Below, one piece after another: positions 42,982 to 51,989 of a stretch of 64,000 nucleotides of DNA (position 1 is the stretch's first letter; each line of letters begins with the position of its first letter). A program made the position numbers and the translations under genes. A model generated the notes under the pieces. That model saw only the letters and a program-made list of their open reading frames with translations. It was not told the DNA's origin and ran no database searches. The DNA is taken from assembly GCF_002294985.1 (NCBI RefSeq), contig NZ_NSGE01000002.1:372001-436000 (forward strand). Reading direction: 5' to 3'. The DNA is from Mesorhizobium sp. WSM3862 (GTDB lineage: Bacteria; Pseudomonadota; Alphaproteobacteria; Rhizobiales; Rhizobiaceae).

Positions 42982-43571
42982 GACGGATCAACCCTTCGCG
43001 CCGCGCTGGCCATGATGCCGGTGAGCGTCGCCGCCGCCTTCTGGTCCATTTCGTTGAGGATGACGCCGGCCTTGCGCGCATCGAGCTTCATCAGGATGGC
43101 CGCAGCGAGCTCGGCGTTGACCATTGCCAGGCGCTCGGCTGCGGCGTCTGGCTTCATGCCGGCATAGATCTTGACGACGCTCTCTTCGGCGCGCGCCAGG
43201 AATACCTCGCGTCGCTTCAGCCACTGCTCGTACTCGGCGCGTTTTGTCTCCAGCGCTTTCATGCGCTCGTCGATGCCTGCCTGGAGCTGCTTCAGCTCCT
43301 CGGCCTGCAACGCGTAGCGGCGGTCGCGAGCCGCATCGGCGATGTTGGAGCAGAAGCGCTGGATCTCGCTCTCGTCCGGCGCCTTCCCGCGCGCGAGCTC
43401 AGCCGGCTGGGCCGGGGCCTGTCCGCCGGGCAGCACCTGGCGGACTTCTTCCGCGCGACCCGGAGTGCCGCCCAGCAGCGCAGCGATCGCGACAGCGGCT
43501 AGCAGCTTCATGGTCGTATGAAGTCTCGGGCGACGATGCGGGTTTGAGGAGAAGAGCTCCATCATCGGCAT
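42978..43571 (-). CDS. motE: MotE, periplasmic chaperone for MotC
   Basis: A 197-residue exported protein with a coiled coil (residues ~90-140, ALQAEELKQLQAGIDERMKA) and a C-terminal MgtE-N-like domain (SVVKIYAGMKPDAAAERLAM, KAGVILNEMDQKAAATLTGI). In Sinorhizobium, MotE stabilises and targets MotC; the location between flgI and flgH is conserved. Start: the ATG at 43571 lies 2 nt after the flgI stop but makes a 20-residue arginine-containing lead before the signal peptide; the ATG at 43511 (MKLLAAVAIAAL) gives a normal signal peptide. Neither has a strong Shine-Dalgarno. Confidence 0.88.
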   Translation of the reverse strand: MPMMELFSSNPHRRPRLHTTMKLLAAVAIAALLGGTPGRAEEVRQVLPGGQAPAQPAELARGKAPDESEIQRFCSNIADAARDRRYALQAEELKQLQAGIDERMKALETKRAEYEQWLKRREVFLARAEESVVKIYAGMKPDAAAERLAMVNAELAAAILMKLDARKAGVILNEMDQKAAATLTGIMASAARRVDPS

Positions 43572-43573
43572 GC

Positions 43574-44815
43574 CTATTGGAGAACCAGGTCGGCCTGCAG
43601 GGCGCCGGCCGACTTGATGCCTTGCAGGATGGCGATGATGCCGTCGGGCTTGACGCCGAGACGGTTGAGACCGGAGACGAGCGTTTCAAGGTCGGGGCCG
43701 TCGAGCACGGCGACGCGGGCATCGGGTCGCGAGGCCTCGATGGCGGTGAAGGGTTCGACCGCCGTCTCGCCCTTGGAGAAGGGCTCCGGCTGAACCACTT
43801 TCGGCGCCTCGGTGATGCGCACGGTGAGCGTGCCGTGGCTGATGGCGACGCGCGAGATCTTGACGTTGTTGCCGATGACGATGGTGCCGGTGCGCTCGTC
43901 GATGACGACCCGGGCAGGCGCATCCGACTCGACGACCAGATTTTCGATCTCGGCATAGAAGCGCGCGGCCGATACGTTCTTCGGCCGTCTGATCTGCACG
44001 GTGCGGGCATCGCGCTCGGCCGCAACGCGCATGCCGAAGCGCTGCGAGGTGTAGTCGTTGATGGCGTCCGCGATGCGGATGGCGGTCGAGAAATCGGAAT
44101 TGCGCAATTGCAGCGTCAGCACGCCCTGGTCATCGAACTCGGCCGGCACCGAGCGCTCGACGATGGCGCCGTTCGGCACGCGGCCGGCGGTGGGCACGCC
44201 TTGCGTCAGTTGCTCTGCCTGGCCCTGGGCGGTGAAACCGCCCACGATCACCGAGCCCTGGCCGACGGCATAGATCTCGCCGTCCGCGGCCTTGAGCGGC
44301 GTCATCACCAGGGTGCCGCCGGCAAGCGAGGTGGCATCTCCCATCGAGGAGACGTCGATGTCGATGCGCGCGCCCGACTGGACGAAGGGCGGCATGTTGG
44401 CGGTGACGATGACGGCGGCGACGTTCTTGGCGCGCGCGCTGCCACCTTCGGTGGCGATGCCGATGTTCTCCAGCATGGCGCGGATCGACTGTTCGGTGAA
44501 CGGCGAGTTGCGCAGGCTGTCGCCGGTTCCCGCCAGGCCGATGACCAGGCCGTAGCCGACGAGCTGGTTGTCGCGCGCGCTCTGTAACTGGGCAATGTCC
44601 TTGATGCGCGCGGCGACCTGGCCGGGCGGCAGCGTGCTCGGTCCCGTCGAGACGCGGAACATGCGGGTGGTGGTCGCCGGATCGTATTCCGGGTCGTCGT
44701 AGACGCCGCCATTTTTCTGCGCAAGTTCGCGCTTGGCCTTGGACGTGAGCCCATCCGCCAATGCGGGCTGAAGACCGATCGCGGCGCTCAGCAGAAGGGC
44801 AAAGACGCGCCTCAC
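43574..44815 (-). CDS. flgI: Flagellar P-ring protein FlgI
   Basis: A 413-residue periplasmic ring protein, slightly longer than the enteric form. The signal peptide is followed by the strongly conserved FlgI core: LVGYGLVIGLAGTGDSLRNS, RAKNVAAVIVTANMPPFVQS, GARIDIDVSSMGDATSLAGG, TLVMTPLKAADGEIYAVGQG; the C-terminus ends with LNRLGVKPDGIIAILQGIKS. Its ATG overlaps the flgA stop by 4 nt. Confidence 0.96.
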   Translation of the reverse strand: MRRVFALLLSAAIGLQPALADGLTSKAKRELAQKNGGVYDDPEYDPATTTRMFRVSTGPSTLPPGQVAARIKDIAQLQSARDNQLVGYGLVIGLAGTGDSLRNSPFTEQSIRAMLENIGIATEGGSARAKNVAAVIVTANMPPFVQSGARIDIDVSSMGDATSLAGGTLVMTPLKAADGEIYAVGQGSVIVGGFTAQGQAEQLTQGVPTAGRVPNGAIVERSVPAEFDDQGVLTLQLRNSDFSTAIRIADAINDYTSQRFGMRVAAERDARTVQIRRPKNVSAARFYAEIENLVVESDAPARVVIDERTGTIVIGNNVKISRVAISHGTLTVRITEAPKVVQPEPFSKGETAVEPFTAIEASRPDARVAVLDGPDLETLVSGLNRLGVKPDGIIAILQGIKSAGALQADLVLQ

Positions 44816-45354
44816 GATGCGCCGACCCGAATCGTGCCGTCGGCCATTACCGTGCCGGAAATGATCTTGCCGCTGTCGACATTGCGGATTTTGATGAGAT
44901 CGCCGGCGGCGCCCGGCTGCAGCGTGACGCCGGCGGCGGAGATGGTCAGCGCTCCGGCGGTGAAATAGACCTCCACCGAGGCACCCTGCTCGACCAGCCA
45001 GGCATCGCGGATCGCGGCCGCCGGAATGTAGCGGCCGGGCACGAGGGTGCGCTTGGCGACCTTGCCCTGAAGTTCCTCGGAGCGCGTCGCCATTCCGTCC
45101 GGCTTGTGCTTGCCCGGGACAAGCGTCACCTGCTTCAGCGCCGCAAGTTCGATCGTCTCGCCGGGATAGATGACCCGGTTGGGGATCAGCACGGCTTCGC
45201 CGACCGCTTGATTGGCGGCGAGCTGGTTGGCCGACTCCCCGGATCGCAAGGGAGATGGGCCCGTCTCTTGCGCAAGTGCCGGCACGCCGACGACCACCAG
45301 CGCAAGGGCCAGCACGACGCGACGAAAAGCAGGGCAGGAAGCCGGCATGGCCAT
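44812..45354 (-). CDS. flgA: P-ring assembly chaperone FlgA
   Basis: A 180-residue periplasmic protein. The signal peptide (VVLALALVVVGVPALA) precedes the SAF/FlgA domain: IPNRVIYPGETIELAALKQV, RTLVPGRYIPAAAIRDAWLV, GASVEVYFTAGALTISAAGV and the C-terminal IRNVDSGKIISGTVMADGTI. It helps FlgI assemble around the rod. It is 6 nt after flgG. Confidence 0.93.
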   Translation of the reverse strand: MAMPASCPAFRRVVLALALVVVGVPALAQETGPSPLRSGESANQLAANQAVGEAVLIPNRVIYPGETIELAALKQVTLVPGKHKPDGMATRSEELQGKVAKRTLVPGRYIPAAAIRDAWLVEQGASVEVYFTAGALTISAAGVTLQPGAAGDLIKIRNVDSGKIISGTVMADGTIRVGAS

Positions 45355-45360
45355 CGTCGG

Positions 45361-46149
45361 TTACCTGATGTTCTTTGAGACCACCGAGGCCATGTCGTCA
45401 GCGGCCTGGATGACCTTCGAGTTCATTTCATAGGCGCGCTGCGCCGAGATCAGCTCGGTGATTTCCTTGACCGGATCGACGTTGGAGGACTCCAGATAGC
45501 CCTGCTCGATGGTGGCGAAGCCCGGATCGCCTGGAACGCCGACATTGGCCGGGCCGGAGGCCGCCGTCTCCTGGAACAGATTGTCGCCGAGCGGCGCCAG
45601 GCCCGCCTCATTGGCGAAGTTGGCGATCTGAAGCTGGCCGAGAAGCTGAAGGTCGGTCTGGCCGTCGATACGGGCAAAGACCTGGCCGGTCTTGTTGACG
45701 ATGACCTCGACCGCGTCGGTCGGCACGGTGATCGCCGGAATGACGGTGGCGCCGTCGGCGGTGACCAGCTGCCCGGTGGCATTGGTGTTGAAGGCGCCGG
45801 CGCGGGAGTAGAGCGTGCTGCCGTCGGCGCCCTCGATCTGGAACCAGCCGCGGCCGGTCAGCGCTAGGTCGAAGCTGTTGCCCGTGCTGGTCAGCTCGCC
45901 CTGTGTGTGGACGTTGCGCACGGCCGTCGTCTTGACGCCGAGGCCGATCGAAACGCCCTCGGGCACCAGCGAGGTGTTGGAGCGGTTGGGCACCCCTTGG
46001 GTGCGATCGACCTGATAGAGCAGGTCGGAGAATTCGGCGCGCGCCCGCTTGTAGCCGGTGGTGTTGATGTTGGCGATGTTGTTGGCGATGACTTCCAGAT
46101 TGGTCTGCTGGGCGTTCATGCCGGTCGCGGCGATGGCAAGGGCTTTCAT
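45361..46149 (-). CDS. flgG: Distal rod protein FlgG
   Basis: A 262-residue rod protein of the normal length. N-terminus [20 protein letters not shown], then [21 protein letters not shown]-terminus [20 protein letters not shown], then [15 protein letters not shown]. These coiled ends pack the rod core. It is 9 nt after fliE and 6 nt before flgA. Confidence 0.96.
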   Translation of the reverse strand: MKALAIAATGMNAQQTNLEVIANNIANINTTGYKRARAEFSDLLYQVDRTQGVPNRSNTSLVPEGVSIGLGVKTTAVRNVHTQGELTSTGNSFDLALTGRGWFQIEGADGSTLYSRAGAFNTNATGQLVTADGATVIPAITVPTDAVEVIVNKTGQVFARIDGQTDLQLLGQLQIANFANEAGLAPLGDNLFQETAASGPANVGVPGDPGFATIEQGYLESSNVDPVKEITELISAQRAYEMNSKVIQAADDMASVVSKNIR

Positions 46150-46158
46150 GACGCGGTC

Positions 46159-46488
46159 CTAGATACTCATGCGGCTGATTTCGAGATAGGCCGAGACGAC
46201 CTTGTCGCGGATGGCGATCGTCGTCTGCAGGGCCTGCTGGGCGCTCAACACCGCATCGGCCACCTGGCGGGTGTCGGCGTCGCCCTTCAGCGCCTGGATC
46301 GACATCTGTTCGGCGTTCTGCAGCGTGTTGACGGTCTTGGTCGCAGCCTGGCCGAGAGCCTCCGCGAAGCTGCTGCCGACGCTTTCGCCTGCTTTGGTGC
46401 CGACGCCGCCCTGAAGCAGGCCCGGCGAGGCGGCCTCCGCGCCGTCGATTGCCGGTTTGAACTGTAGTGCCCCGATACCGCCGATCAT
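46159..46488 (-). CDS. fliE: Basal-body MS-ring/rod adaptor FliE
   Basis: A 109-residue protein with the FliE C-terminal signature SIQALKGDADTRQVADAVLS, AQQALQTTIAIRDKVVSAYL, EISRMSI. FliE joins the rod to the MS ring and is the first axial protein exported. The ATG shares one base with the flgC stop. Confidence 0.94.
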   Translation of the reverse strand: MIGGIGALQFKPAIDGAEAASPGLLQGGVGTKAGESVGSSFAEALGQAATKTVNTLQNAEQMSIQALKGDADTRQVADAVLSAQQALQTTIAIRDKVVSAYLEISRMSI

Positions 46489-46904
46489 TACTGGTTCCTC
46501 ATCAGGTCGATGGTCATGGAAATCAGATCGCGAGCCTGCTTGATGACCTGCAGGTTGGCCTCATAGGAGCGGTTCGCCTCGCTCATGTCGGCCATTTCGA
46601 CCAGCACGTTGACGTTGGGCATCTTCACGTACCCTTTTGCGTCGGCGGCCTCGTTGCCGGGCTGGAACTCGATCGGGAAGTCCGACGGGTCGCGCGCGAT
46701 CGAGCTCACCTCGACCAGCGAACCACCGCTCGTCCGGTCGAGCTCGGACTGGAAACTGATCGTCTTGCGGCGATAGGGATCGGCGCCAGGCGTGTTGCCC
46801 GTCGATTGCGCATTGGCGAGGTTCTCCGACACCACGCGCAGACGCTCCGACTGGGCGCCAAGGCCGGATGCCGCGACTTTGAGGGCTGCGGTCAGGGCGT
46901 CCAT
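46488..46904 (-). CDS. flgC: Proximal rod protein FlgC
   Basis: A 138-residue rod protein starting [20 protein letters not shown] with the family motif [20 protein letters not shown] and the C-terminal [20 protein letters not shown]. The ATG at 46902-46904 was chosen because it opens the conserved N-terminal helix and is 2 nt past the flgB stop; a longer frame overlaps flgB and is not coding. Confidence 0.95.
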   Translation of the reverse strand: MDALTAALKVAASGLGAQSERLRVVSENLANAQSTGNTPGADPYRRKTISFQSELDRTSGGSLVEVSSIARDPSDFPIEFQPGNEAADAKGYVKMPNVNVLVEMADMSEANRSYEANLQVIKQARDLISMTIDLMRNQ

Positions 46905-46906
46905 GG

Positions 46907-47287
46907 TCAGCTCTTCACCACCATCGTCATCATCGAATGGAAGGCTTTGACGATCGCCGTGTTGAGCTCGAAGGAGCGGCGCACTTCGCCGGCCTTCATC
47001 AGCTCGTCCTCGAGCACCACCGTGTTCTTCGACGGCATTATCGAGCCCGTGACATCCTCCGGCTTGAGATTGAAGCCGGCATTGGTCCCCTCGGCGCCCA
47101 GATGGCCGGTCTGGGTGGCCGCCAGCGTCACCGCAGTCCGGTCGAGGACCTTTTCGAACGGTTCGACGTCGTTTGCCGTGTAGCCCGGCGTGTTGGCATT
47201 GGCGATGTTGGATGCGATCGCCGACTGGCGCACGGCCAGCCATTGCGACTGCCGGGTGGCGAGGTCAAAGAGGTTGACGGATTCCAT
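46907..47287 (-). CDS. flgB: Proximal rod protein FlgB
   Basis: A 126-residue rod protein: [40 protein letters not shown], and the C-terminal [20 protein letters not shown]. The ATG at 47285-47287 matches the family start. First gene of the ten-gene operon flgB-flgC-fliE-flgG-flgA-flgI-motE-flgH-fliL-fliP. A copy of the shared flagellar box lies 26 nt upstream, the shortest spacing among the six. Confidence 0.95.
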   Translation of the reverse strand: MESVNLFDLATRQSQWLAVRQSAIASNIANANTPGYTANDVEPFEKVLDRTAVTLAATQTGHLGAEGTNAGFNLKPEDVTGSIMPSKNTVVLEDELMKAGEVRRSFELNTAIVKAFHSMMTMVVKS

Positions 47288-47313
47288 GGGACTCTCCGGG
47301 CGAGTACGCACAA

Positions 47314-47338
47314 GACTAGGCCGCCAGTCTTGCGCGGA
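47314..47338 (-). promoter_or_regulatory. Shared flagellar class-II promoter box, flgB copy
   Basis: Towards flgB the site reads TCCGCGCAAG, nine bases, CTA. The CCGCGCAAG block is repeated in tandem just upstream (near 47339-47350), which is not seen at the other sites and might bind a second regulator dimer. Confidence 0.6.
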
Positions 47339-47376
47339 CCTTGCGCGGAGCGAGCCCGCGGCCCGTTACGAGACCA

Positions 47377-48036
47377 TCACCTGGAAAGCTGGATCACCTT
47401 GTTAGCATCGGTGACGATCACCCACTTGCCACCGCGCTGCTCGATCGCGGCGACGCGGCTGGAGTCCGGCAGGACGGAGCCGCGCTGGACGATCCACAGG
47501 CCGGTGTCGTCCTGGATCATCGCGCGGCCATTGGCGACATGCACCATCCTGAATTCCGCCGCGGCCGCAGGGAAGGGCTGGTCGCCAGGCGCCGGCGGGG
47601 GTTCGTCCTGCACCGTTCCGGTGGCCAGCAGGTCGATATCGGCGTTGGGAACGTCCTTGGCCGTCAGCGGTCCGCTGCGTTCGGCCGCGACGCCGCCGCC
47701 GTCGCGTCCCGAATTGCTGCCGCTGCCGCCGAACTTGATGGTCTGGACGCCGAACTGCTCCTGGTTGAAAAAGATATACCAGGGAAACAGCGCGCAGATC
47801 AGGCCGAGCGTGATGCCGAGCGCTGCCACGACGAAATCGCTGCGCCGGTCCGCTTTCCTGCTCGTGAGGCGGGGGAACTGGGCCGGCGGCGGCTGGGGCC
47901 ACTCCACCTTTTTCGGGAACAGGCCGTTGATGAGCGAGTCGCGGCTGGCGTCGGCCTCCTCGGCGGCCCTCGCCTCGGCAATCATCTCACGCAGCATGCG
48001 CTCGGTCTGTTGCAGGTCAGTCTCCTTGATCGCCAT
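47377..48036 (-). CDS. Unnamed membrane protein of the flagellar operon downstream of fliI
   Basis: A 219-residue protein: an acidic helical N-terminus (MAIKETDLQQTERMLREMIA), one transmembrane helix at ~68-90 (VVAALGITLGLICALFPWYI), a disordered Gly/Pro-rich stretch (~100-155), and a small beta-rich periplasmic C-terminal domain (MVHVANGRAMIQDDTGLWIV, AAIEQRGGKWVIVTDANKVI). The gene overlaps fliI by 20 nt and ends the flgF operon. The same position is occupied by unnamed open reading frames in other rhizobial clusters. A structural or stator-associated role is possible but not shown. Confidence 0.78.
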   Translation of the reverse strand: MAIKETDLQQTERMLREMIAEARAAEEADASRDSLINGLFPKKVEWPQPPPAQFPRLTSRKADRRSDFVVAALGITLGLICALFPWYIFFNQEQFGVQTIKFGGSGSNSGRDGGGVAAERSGPLTAKDVPNADIDLLATGTVQDEPPPAPGDQPFPAAAAEFRMVHVANGRAMIQDDTGLWIVQRGSVLPDSSRVAAIEQRGGKWVIVTDANKVIQLSR

Positions 48037-49423
48037 TCTGCTTCCCCTTGAGATGGCGGGCGAGATCGGTGAACGGATCGGCCGATGCGCGGTCCCTCGG
48101 CGACTGCGTGAGCGCGTCGTAGATCAGCGGCACCTGGCGCACGGCGATGTCGAGCTCGGCGTCGGCGCCGCCCTGATAGGCGCCGAGCAGACGGATGTCG
48201 CGCGTGTCCTCGAAGCGCGCGATCATCGCTTTCAGCCTTGTCACCAGCATGCGCTGCTCCGCGCTCCAAGCCTTGTCGGCGAGACGTGAGATCGACGACA
48301 GCGGATTGACCGGCGGGTAGCGTCCCTGCTCGGCGATCGCGCGGTCGAGCACGACGTGGCCATCGAGGATGCCGCGCACCGAATCGGCCACTGGATCGTT
48401 GTGGTCGTCGCCGTCCACCAGCACCGAGATGATGGCGGTGATCGAGCCTTTGCCCTCGGCGCCTGGTCCGGCGCGCTCGAGCAGCTTCGGCAGATCGGTG
48501 AAGACCGATGCCGGGTAGCCGCGCGCGACCGGCGGCTCGCCGGTGCCCGTCGCCACCTCGCGCAGCGCATGGGCAAAGCGGGTGATCGAATCCAGCACCA
48601 GGAGCACGCGATGGCCCTGGTCGCGGAAATGCTCGGCCACACGCATGGCTGTGTCGGGCGCGCGCCGACGCATCATGGCGCTCTCGTCGCTGGTGGCGAC
48701 GACCGCGACGGTCTTGGCCATGCTGTCGGCGCCGATCGTGTCCTCGAGGAATTCGCGCACCTCGCGGCCGCGCTCGCCGATCAGCGCCACGACCACCGTG
48801 TCGAAAGCCTCGGCGCCGGCGAGCATGGCAAGCAGCGTCGACTTGCCGACGCCGGAGCCGGCGAAAATGCCGAGCCGCTGGCCGAAGCAGAGCGGCGTGA
48901 AGATGTCGATCACCCGCACTCCGGTCAGGAAGCCGGTGTCGACCCGCTGCCGCGACATGGCGCCGGGCGTCAATGTGTCGGCGCTGCCGGCGGCATTCGG
49001 CCTGACCAGCGGCGGGCCGCCGTCGATGACGCGAGTCAAAGCGTCGATGGCGCGCCCGCGCCAGGAAACATCCGGCGCGACCGCGAGTGGGCCGCGCCGG
49101 AAAACGGTGTCGCCGATGCCGGCATCGGCGTGGCGCTCGAACGGCGCGACCACCACCTCGTCGCGGCCTATCCTGACGATCTCGCCGCGGCGCGTGCCGG
49201 TCTTGCCGCGCTGCTCGACGATGTCGCCGAGCCTGGCAATGTCCGAAAGGCCGCGCACCTTGTAGTGAGTGGGCGAGATCTCGACGACGCGGCCGCCGCG
49301 GCTGAGCAGCGTTTCCGGGTTGTCGAACCGCCGCCAGATGCGTTCGAGCGCGGCCAGCCGATCCGTGGGACCGGCGTCTGCAAGGTTCTCAGGCGCGCGG
49401 AGCAGGGACGAGCCGTTCGCCAT
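48017..49423 (-). CDS. fliI: Flagellum-specific ATPase FliI
   Basis: A 468-residue F1-beta-like ATPase. Walker A is GIFAGSGVGKSTLLAMLA, Walker B with the family signature is RVLLVLDSITRFAHALREVA, and the catalytic GERGREVREFLED follows. It energises unloading of export chaperones on the cytoplasmic side. The ATG at 49421-49423 (MANGSSLLRAPEN) lies 4 nt after the flgF stop; upstream extension overlaps flgF and was rejected. Confidence 0.96.
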   Translation of the reverse strand: MANGSSLLRAPENLADAGPTDRLAALERIWRRFDNPETLLSRGGRVVEISPTHYKVRGLSDIARLGDIVEQRGKTGTRRGEIVRIGRDEVVVAPFERHADAGIGDTVFRRGPLAVAPDVSWRGRAIDALTRVIDGGPPLVRPNAAGSADTLTPGAMSRQRVDTGFLTGVRVIDIFTPLCFGQRLGIFAGSGVGKSTLLAMLAGAEAFDTVVVALIGERGREVREFLEDTIGADSMAKTVAVVATSDESAMMRRRAPDTAMRVAEHFRDQGHRVLLVLDSITRFAHALREVATGTGEPPVARGYPASVFTDLPKLLERAGPGAEGKGSITAIISVLVDGDDHNDPVADSVRGILDGHVVLDRAIAEQGRYPPVNPLSSISRLADKAWSAEQRMLVTRLKAMIARFEDTRDIRLLGAYQGGADAELDIAVRQVPLIYDALTQSPRDRASADPFTDLARHLKGKQNGDQGD

Positions 49424-49427
49424 CCCG

Positions 49428-50150
49428 TTACTTGTCGCCGAGCGTCTTGATCGCATCGTCGGTGGACGAAGCACTCTGCCGGATCAGCGCAGCCGTATTC
49501 TCGAAGGCGCGCTGCACCTGGATCAGCCGGGTCATCTCCAGCACCGGATTGACGTTGGATTCCTCGAGAAACCCTTGAGCTACGCCGACATCGGAGCGGT
49601 CGGTGACCGGTTCCGGGGTCCGCGCGGGAACGATGCCCGAATTGCCGTAGCGGACGAAATTGGCGCCGGGGTCGAAATCGTAGAGGCCGATGGCGCCGAC
49701 GAGCTGGTCGTTTTGGCGTAGCGAGCCATCGGCGCCGGCCTTGGGCGGACCGTTGCGCGGATCGAGCTGGATCGGCGCGCCGCCGCTGTCCAGCACCGGG
49801 TAGCCTTCGATCGACATCAGCTCGCCGTTCTCGTTCATGGAGAAACGGCCGTCGCGGGTCATCACCGTGCCGGCCGGCGTCTCGATGGCGAACCAGGCGT
49901 CGCCTTGGATGGCGAAATCGAAAGGATTGCCGGTTTCGGTCAGCGAGCCGTGCGCGCTGGAAAGATAGGTCTTGCCGGAGGATGCGAAGGATACCGACTT
50001 CGGCCCGGTGCCGGAGACCACGTCCTCGAATTTCACGCCGGTGGCGCGAAAGCCGATGGTCGAAGCGTTGGCGACGTTGTCGGCGATGGTGTCGAGACGG
50101 CGTTCGAGCGCAATCTGCGAGGAGAGGGCGACGTAGAGACTGTCCTGCAT
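49428..50150 (-). CDS. flgF: Proximal rod protein FlgF
   Basis: A 240-residue rod protein: MQDSLYVALSSQIALERRLD, TIADNVANASTIGFRATGVK at the N-terminus, GNPFDFAIQGDAWFAIETPA in the middle and QGFLEESNVNPVLEMTRLIQ, VQRAFENTAALIRQ at the end. It follows the DUF1217 gene by 7 nt and precedes fliI by 4 nt. Confidence 0.94.
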   Translation of the reverse strand: MQDSLYVALSSQIALERRLDTIADNVANASTIGFRATGVKFEDVVSGTGPKSVSFASSGKTYLSSAHGSLTETGNPFDFAIQGDAWFAIETPAGTVMTRDGRFSMNENGELMSIEGYPVLDSGGAPIQLDPRNGPPKAGADGSLRQNDQLVGAIGLYDFDPGANFVRYGNSGIVPARTPEPVTDRSDVGVAQGFLEESNVNPVLEMTRLIQVQRAFENTAALIRQSASSTDDAIKTLGDK

Positions 50151-50157
50151 GGTGTTC

Positions 50158-50934
50158 TCAGAACTTCAGCTTCTGCATGGCCATCATCAGATCGGTCGAG
50201 ATGCCGACTGTCGTCGGTTGCGCGAACAGCACGCTGACCGAGGTCACGGCAGTGGTCGTCGGGTTGTTGATCTCCCACAGGCTGGTGAAGCGGGTAAGGA
50301 AGGTGTTCAGCTTGTCGGGATCCTTGAAGTCGGCGAGATCGAGCTTCTGCTCGAACATCTGCGCCTGCTTGTCGATGTCGGCGGAGGCGATGGAGTCGGG
50401 CAGGCCGAGAGCGGTGCGCACCACGCTCGAAAGGGCCGTGTCGGCGAGTACGTCATACCAGCTGTTGATGTCAGGCGCCTTACGCTGGAAATAGAGCGCC
50501 AGCCGCACGCCCTGATTGGTCTCGCCGGCATTCTCCTCCAGCGTCTGGCGCATGTATTTGTCGACCGCGCCTTGCTGGGCGGAAGGATAGAGCGTGGCGG
50601 TCGAGCCGTAAGCCGCAAAGTTGAACGCTTTGACGAAGTCGGCGTAACGCTTGTCGCTCAGCTTGTTGGCGAAGCTGTCGGAGTCGGACACGCCTTCCTT
50701 GAGCGCCTTGACCATGAAGGCCTTGGCATAGGCCATGTCTTCCAGCCCGTACGCCTTCATCGCGTAGTTGAACAGCCGAGTGTTATTGACGAAATCGTCG
50801 ATGCTTTTGACGTTGCCGATATTGGCCAAATAGTAGTCGGTCTCACGCTTGACGACGGGCTGCGACTCGACCTGGTCGATTGCCTTTGGGATGTCCTTGG
50901 CGATGAGCTGATAGCTCGTATAGGTGTTCAACAT
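50158..50934 (-). CDS. DUF1217-family flagellar-cluster protein
   Basis: A 258-residue, mainly helical protein of the DUF1217 family, found in rhizobial flagellar clusters at this position. Visible repeats of a helical unit include IPKAIDQVESQPVVKRETDY, DDFVNNTRLFNYAMKAYGLE, and YADFVKAFNFAAYGSTATLY. There is no signal peptide; export through the flagellar apparatus is conceivable. Function unknown. The ATG at 50932-50934 (MLNTYTSYQLIAKD) was chosen from family homology. First gene of the flgF-fliI operon, divergent from motA. Confidence 0.85.
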   Translation of the reverse strand: MLNTYTSYQLIAKDIPKAIDQVESQPVVKRETDYYLANIGNVKSIDDFVNNTRLFNYAMKAYGLEDMAYAKAFMVKALKEGVSDSDSFANKLSDKRYADFVKAFNFAAYGSTATLYPSAQQGAVDKYMRQTLEENAGETNQGVRLALYFQRKAPDINSWYDVLADTALSSVVRTALGLPDSIASADIDKQAQMFEQKLDLADFKDPDKLNTFLTRFTSLWEINNPTTTAVTSVSVLFAQPTTVGISTDLMMAMQKLKF

Positions 50935-50964
50935 CTGCGCCTCCGGCCGAAGCTTTCCGGGTGA

Positions 50965-50989
50965 CGATAGCGATGCTTCCTTGTGCGAG
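50965..50989 (-). promoter_or_regulatory. Shared flagellar class-II promoter box, DUF1217-flgF operon copy
   Basis: Towards the DUF1217 gene the site reads CTCGCACAAG, nine bases, CTA, 30 nt before the ATG. The motA copy (51021-51045) faces it, so the two form a large inverted repeat in the shared 145-nt region. Confidence 0.6.
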
Positions 50990-51020
50990 GCTGAATCGGT
51001 TTCCGCATCGCGATTCAAGC

Positions 51021-51045
51021 CTCACACAAGGCACGAGGACTATCC
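51021..51045 (+). promoter_or_regulatory. Shared flagellar class-II promoter box, motA copy
   Basis: CTCACACAAG, nine bases, CTA on the plus strand, 34 nt before the motA start. This is the only plus-strand copy, and it keeps both orientation and spacing relative to its gene, a strong sign that the motif is functional. Confidence 0.65.
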
Positions 51046-51079
51046 CTGATCCCCGACGTGACATGCGGAAGGACCTGTC

Positions 51080-51955
51080 GTGGGTATTCTGATCGGACTT
51101 GTGGTGACGCTTGGCTGCGTGCTCGGTGGCTTCATGGCCATGGGTGGGCATCTGCATGTGCTGATCCAGCCTTGGGAAGCGGTGGTCATCTGCGGCGCAG
51201 CGCTCGGCACTTTCCTCGTCGCCAACCCGATGAAGACGGTCAAGGACACCGGCAAGGGCATTCTCGAGGCCTTCAAGCAGGCCGTGCCGAAGGAGCGCGA
51301 CTATCTCGAAACGCTTGGCGTCCTGCACAGCTTGATGCGCGAGTTGCGATCGAAGTCGCGCAGCGAGGTCGAGGCGCATATCGACAATCCGGAAGAGTCG
51401 GCGATCTTCCAGGCGTTCCCGACCGTGCTCAAGAACCACGACCTGACGCATTTCATCTGCGACTATTGCCGCATCATCATCATCGGCAATGCGCGCTCGC
51501 ACGAGATCGAGGCGCTCATGGATGAGGAGATCCAGACGATCCGCACCGACAAGCTGAAGGCCTATCACGCGATGGTCGCGGTCGGCGACGGCCTGCCGGC
51601 GCTCGGCATCGTCGCGGCCGTGCTCGGCGTTGTGAAGGCGATGGGCGCGCTCGACCAATCGCCGGAAATTCTCGGCGGGCTGATCGGTGCTGCGCTCGTC
51701 GGAACCTTCCTTGGCATCTTCCTGTCCTATGCCGTGGTCGGTCCGGTCGCCACCAAGATCAAGACGGTGCGCGAGAAGAAGAACCGCCTCTACATCATCG
51801 TCAAGCAGACGCTGCTCGCTTACATGAACGGCGCCTTGCCGCAGGTCGCGATCGAGTTCGGCCGCAAGACCATCTCGTCCTATGAGCGTCCTACTATCGA
51901 TGCCGTCGAGCAGAGCACGATGAGCACCGGCACCGCCGAGAAGAAGGCGGCCTGA
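51080..51955 (+). CDS. motA: Flagellar motor stator protein MotA
   Basis: A 291-residue inner-membrane protein with four membrane helices (~2-22, 33-52, 170-190, 203-223) and a large cytoplasmic loop that contacts FliG. The conserved [20 protein letters not shown] and [20 protein letters not shown] include the two key prolines of the proton path. It starts with GTG at 51080 after GGAAGGACC. First gene of the plus-strand operon motA-fliM-fliN-fliG-flhB. It works with MotB, encoded about 15 kb away. Confidence 0.96.
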   Translation: MGILIGLVVTLGCVLGGFMAMGGHLHVLIQPWEAVVICGAALGTFLVANPMKTVKDTGKGILEAFKQAVPKERDYLETLGVLHSLMRELRSKSRSEVEAHIDNPEESAIFQAFPTVLKNHDLTHFICDYCRIIIIGNARSHEIEALMDEEIQTIRTDKLKAYHAMVAVGDGLPALGIVAAVLGVVKAMGALDQSPEILGGLIGAALVGTFLGIFLSYAVVGPVATKIKTVREKKNRLYIIVKQTLLAYMNGALPQVAIEFGRKTISSYERPTIDAVEQSTMSTGTAEKKAA

Positions 51956-51989
51956 GCATGCAAAACTTCAGCCGGGGCCGTTTGGCGTC

